NCBI RefSeq assembly: GCF_901709675.1
Contig: NC_051088.1
Span: 3,605,164-3,669,163, forward strand
Direction: 5' to 3'
DNA: 64,000 nt
DNA from: Syngnathus acus
Lineage: Eukaryota; Chordata; Actinopteri; Syngnathiformes; Syngnathidae
A program made the position numbers and the translations under genes. Each line of letters opens with the position of its first letter. Within the stretch, counting starts at the first letter, position 1. Positions 50,064 to 64,000 of this stretch are shown in pieces. Under the pieces are notes generated by a model, which worked only from the letters and a program-made list of their open reading frames with translations, did not search any database and was not told where the DNA came from.

Positions 50064-50097
<34 letters not shown>
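50049..50097. repeat. (CAT)n run upstream of cacnb4 exon 1a
   Basis: CAT/TCA triplets about 180 bp before the long-isoform start codon, probably in the promoter or 5' UTR. Confidence 0.85.
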
Positions 50098-50100
<3 letters not shown>

Positions 50101-50272
50101 CTCAAGCTTCCCAGTCCTCAACAGCAGCAGCAGGAGCACCTGTGTCCTCGCAGCGGAGGAGATTAGACAGCAAGAGCCCATGTCCCGCGGTGTGGTGTGA
50201 AGCTGGAGCACGCAGCCCGCAAGCCGTCACCCCTCCGCTGGGCCACACCGGAGCAGCCAGCAGTCTGGACCG
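50098..50272 (+). promoter_or_regulatory. cacnb4: Probable 5' UTR/promoter of cacnb4 long isoform
   Basis: GC-richer than its surroundings, with CAGCAGCAGCAGGAGCACCT and AGCCGTCACCCCTCCGCTGG. A short upstream open frame starts with ATG at 50180 (MSRGVV then stop). No TATA box is obvious and the transcription start is not determinable. Confidence 0.4.
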
Positions 50273-61725
<11,453 letters not shown>

Positions 61726-62945
61726 ACCCTGTTGAGTCATCATGGGTGAACAGAATCCATCCACAAATAACTGCTACCACAGAGCCAAGATTGTCCCAAG
61801 TTTTCCCTATTTTCAGGGGGGTTGTTTGTGGATGAAACCTCCAAAACATTCGCAGAAATTGAAGTTTAAGTTTCATGATGCCCAGCCAACTACTGGACCT
61901 TCTGGATCACGCTCAGAAGACATATTGCATTGATTATGCTCGCTGCTATCAGCAGTGGTCACACGGTGCTGATGTGATGTCACACCAGGTGGGAAGGAGG
62001 TCCACTGGACACAGACCCCTTCCCTAACCATGTAAAAACCCTCTTTTAGCTTATTGCATGCTAATAGATGATGAAGGTCTGCTTCCTTCCTTCCTTCCTT
62101 CCTAGATCTTTGGTATCTATCCTGTAGTTCTGTTTTTTTTTTTTGTTTTTTGTTTTTTTAAATCACTAGCTTGTAGATGCGTGGTCTGGGGTGGCCTTGG
62201 AAAGCGCGTGCACATTGGAAATTGTCTTGCGTGCTCCAAGTTGAAAAACTGGTGCTTCACATTCTTGAACTATTTTGATCATTGAACGTTACTTCTTGAA
62301 TTGTATAGCTTTAGTGGTTCATTAAAGAGGAAAGACCCTTGCTGCTGCATACAGATCAGATGAGAGAGAAAACAGTGCTCTGCTTCTGTTGTAAGCAGTT
62401 TGGAAGCTAGAATCTAGCTAGCAAATAGGAGAAATTTTAAAAGACATTCTGCCTATATGTTTCGATTTGATAGCATTTAAATCACAGGTGTTTCTGGCTT
62501 TTTGTTTGGGCTTTCGGTGTCCTTTTAGTGAATTGTTTCCTGTGATTGGTTTTGCCTGGGGTTCCACAGGTCCTTCCCAGACCCACCCACATCCATCAGC
62601 CAATTAGCTTCCTGCTTGGTCATTTGTGTCGAGTTGCATTGTCAATCCTCATGCATTTAGCTCCTGGTATTTTCACCTCAATTAGTTTTGTTTTTTTACC
62701 CCATTTGTACAAGTTCACAAGTTATATCTAGTTTCACCTCCACCCTTGAATTCTACAAATCAAGCAAAAGATATTCAGTAAGACATTTAAGGCAAATAAA
62801 ACAATGTGAAATTGTATCAGTGCAGCCAGCTACAATAGCTCCCTAAACTTGAGATTCCAACCCGGGACAGCAGCAACCTTTTTGTGTTTGCATCGTTGTT
62901 AAGTGGCAGTGTAATTGAACTTTGACTGAAATAAAGAAGTACAGA
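61726..62945 (+). other. cacnb4: cacnb4 3' UTR with candidate poly(A) signals
   Basis: AATAAA hexamers occur near 62795 (GGCAAATAAAACAATG) and 62930 (CTGAAATAAAGAAG). The second gives a 3' UTR of about 1.2 kb. Other AATAAA-like sites near 63656 would lengthen it to 1.9 kb. A (TTCC)n patch lies at 62080-62105. Confidence 0.5.
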
Positions 62946-64000
62946 TGTAGCTAATAATGATTTTAAGGCACTTTATGTTGTAGTTTTACTGTAAATGTGA
63001 TTTGTTTTGTTTTTGGGGTTGATGGTTATTTTTGCAGGGGAAATGGGATTTCATGAAGATAGTTTCAGATAAATGCGAGTAGTTGAGGCATGCAATGGGC
63101 AGTAAAACAAACCCAAAAATCTATTGAATCGATTAAATAAGTGACCTCTGCAGTTTAGGTCGTGAGACCTTACATTGGAGATGATGAAACAAACATGTTT
63201 CCTCATTTATATCGAACAGACCTTTCAAAATCGGCATGGACGGAGGACCACACTTGTTGATCAAGTTAGACAGTTTGCTTCTCTTGACGTGTGCCGAAAA
63301 ATGTGCACCAGTGCAACTGCCAGCTTGTAGGGACGTTACTCTTGCTATCAGGACTAGATTGAAATGCTCTGCAAGATATTGAAATGGACAGCATTTTAAT
63401 GCCAGATATCTGCTATATCATGAGGGAAATAATTAGATTAAGTTGGAGCCATAGTTAACAATGCTGACCCTAATGACTTTAAAACCAGCTCCAAAATTTC
63501 CGTTTGTCTCATATAAAATGTGATACAATAGGTTAAAATAGTGACAGCACATTAACATAAATTGTGCTTTTTTTTAGCCCTCTGCCACTTAGAACAGTAT
63601 AAAGTGGAACGACTTTGCAAATATACAGCCCCACCCCACCCCACCCCCACCCCAAAATAAAAGTTCAACTATGCTGCTTGAGTGGACAAGGAAAATATTT
63701 TAAACCATTCATGTCTCTGTGTCCTTATTAAGATATGCAGTATAAATTACTTTGAGTCAATTAGTTGAAAAACTCAACGCTTAGGGGGAGAAAGTACATT
63801 TATTAGGAAAGTACCTTTATTCCAGTCAAAATGCAACAGATGGGCATTTGTGATTCTTGTGTTTGGGTTTGTTTTCTAACAAATGTACATACAGTCTTTT
63901 GAGAGATGTGGAGAATCAAAGATATTCTATTACAAAAGCAAGGTTTCAGTCATGTGCAATTCAAAGCAGCATGCTCTGCATTAAATGAGGATCTTCATGT
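62946..64000. other. DNA downstream of cacnb4
   Basis: AT-rich DNA with a (CCCCA)n patch near 63627-63653. No gene or named repeat is visible up to the window edge; part may still be 3' UTR. Confidence 0.4.

Overview
This is a 64 kb piece of vertebrate nuclear DNA, almost certainly from a ray-finned (teleost, probably percomorph) fish. The evidence is four multi-exon genes that can be read exon by exon and match vertebrate ATG13, IPO5, SEMA5B and CACNB4, short introns, and an intergenic repeat load typical of fish genomes: Tc1/mariner, hAT with BED fingers, TTAA-flanked MITEs, tRNA-headed SINEs ending in (GGAT)n, and degraded LINEs. There is no prokaryotic gene structure, no CRISPR array and no viral genome.

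Layout. 1-2589 (+): the last nine coding exons of atg13 (autophagy initiation). 2590-5402: convergent 3' ends of atg13 and ipo5, with a TTAA-flanked element between them. 5403-20571 (-): complete ipo5 (importin-5), 26 coding exons and 1094 codons plus stop. It includes one AT-AC (U12-type) intron and one intron that is almost entirely a hAT insertion. 20572-36967: a gene-free divergent interval between ipo5 and sema5b, filled with transposon remains, including a nearly intact Tc1 element, a TA-flanked element carrying a 251-bp tandem repeat, and a gypsy integrase fragment. 37012-47703 (+): complete sema5b, 21 coding exons and 1090 codons plus stop. Its signal-peptide exon lies inside a 3-kb segment bounded by 193-bp inverted repeats that are about 98% identical. 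47704-50272: intergenic. 50273-61725 (+): complete cacnb4, a calcium-channel beta subunit with two alternative first exons. 61726-64000: its 3' UTR and downstream DNA.

All exon boundaries were derived by hand from splice sites, reading phase and family resemblance. Phases close across every junction of the four genes, so the coding models are strong. Untranslated exons and promoters are largely not visible. The four genes do not form a pathway: autophagy, nuclear import, axon guidance and calcium-channel assembly merely sit side by side.

I did not find an undescribed gene system. The observations most worth following are the AT-AC intron of ipo5, the long inverted repeat around sema5b exon 1, the 358-nt AG-free TG/CG repeat that fills an atg13 intron, the Gln/Ser expansion in cacnb4, and the 3' tail shared by the local SINE and LINE families.
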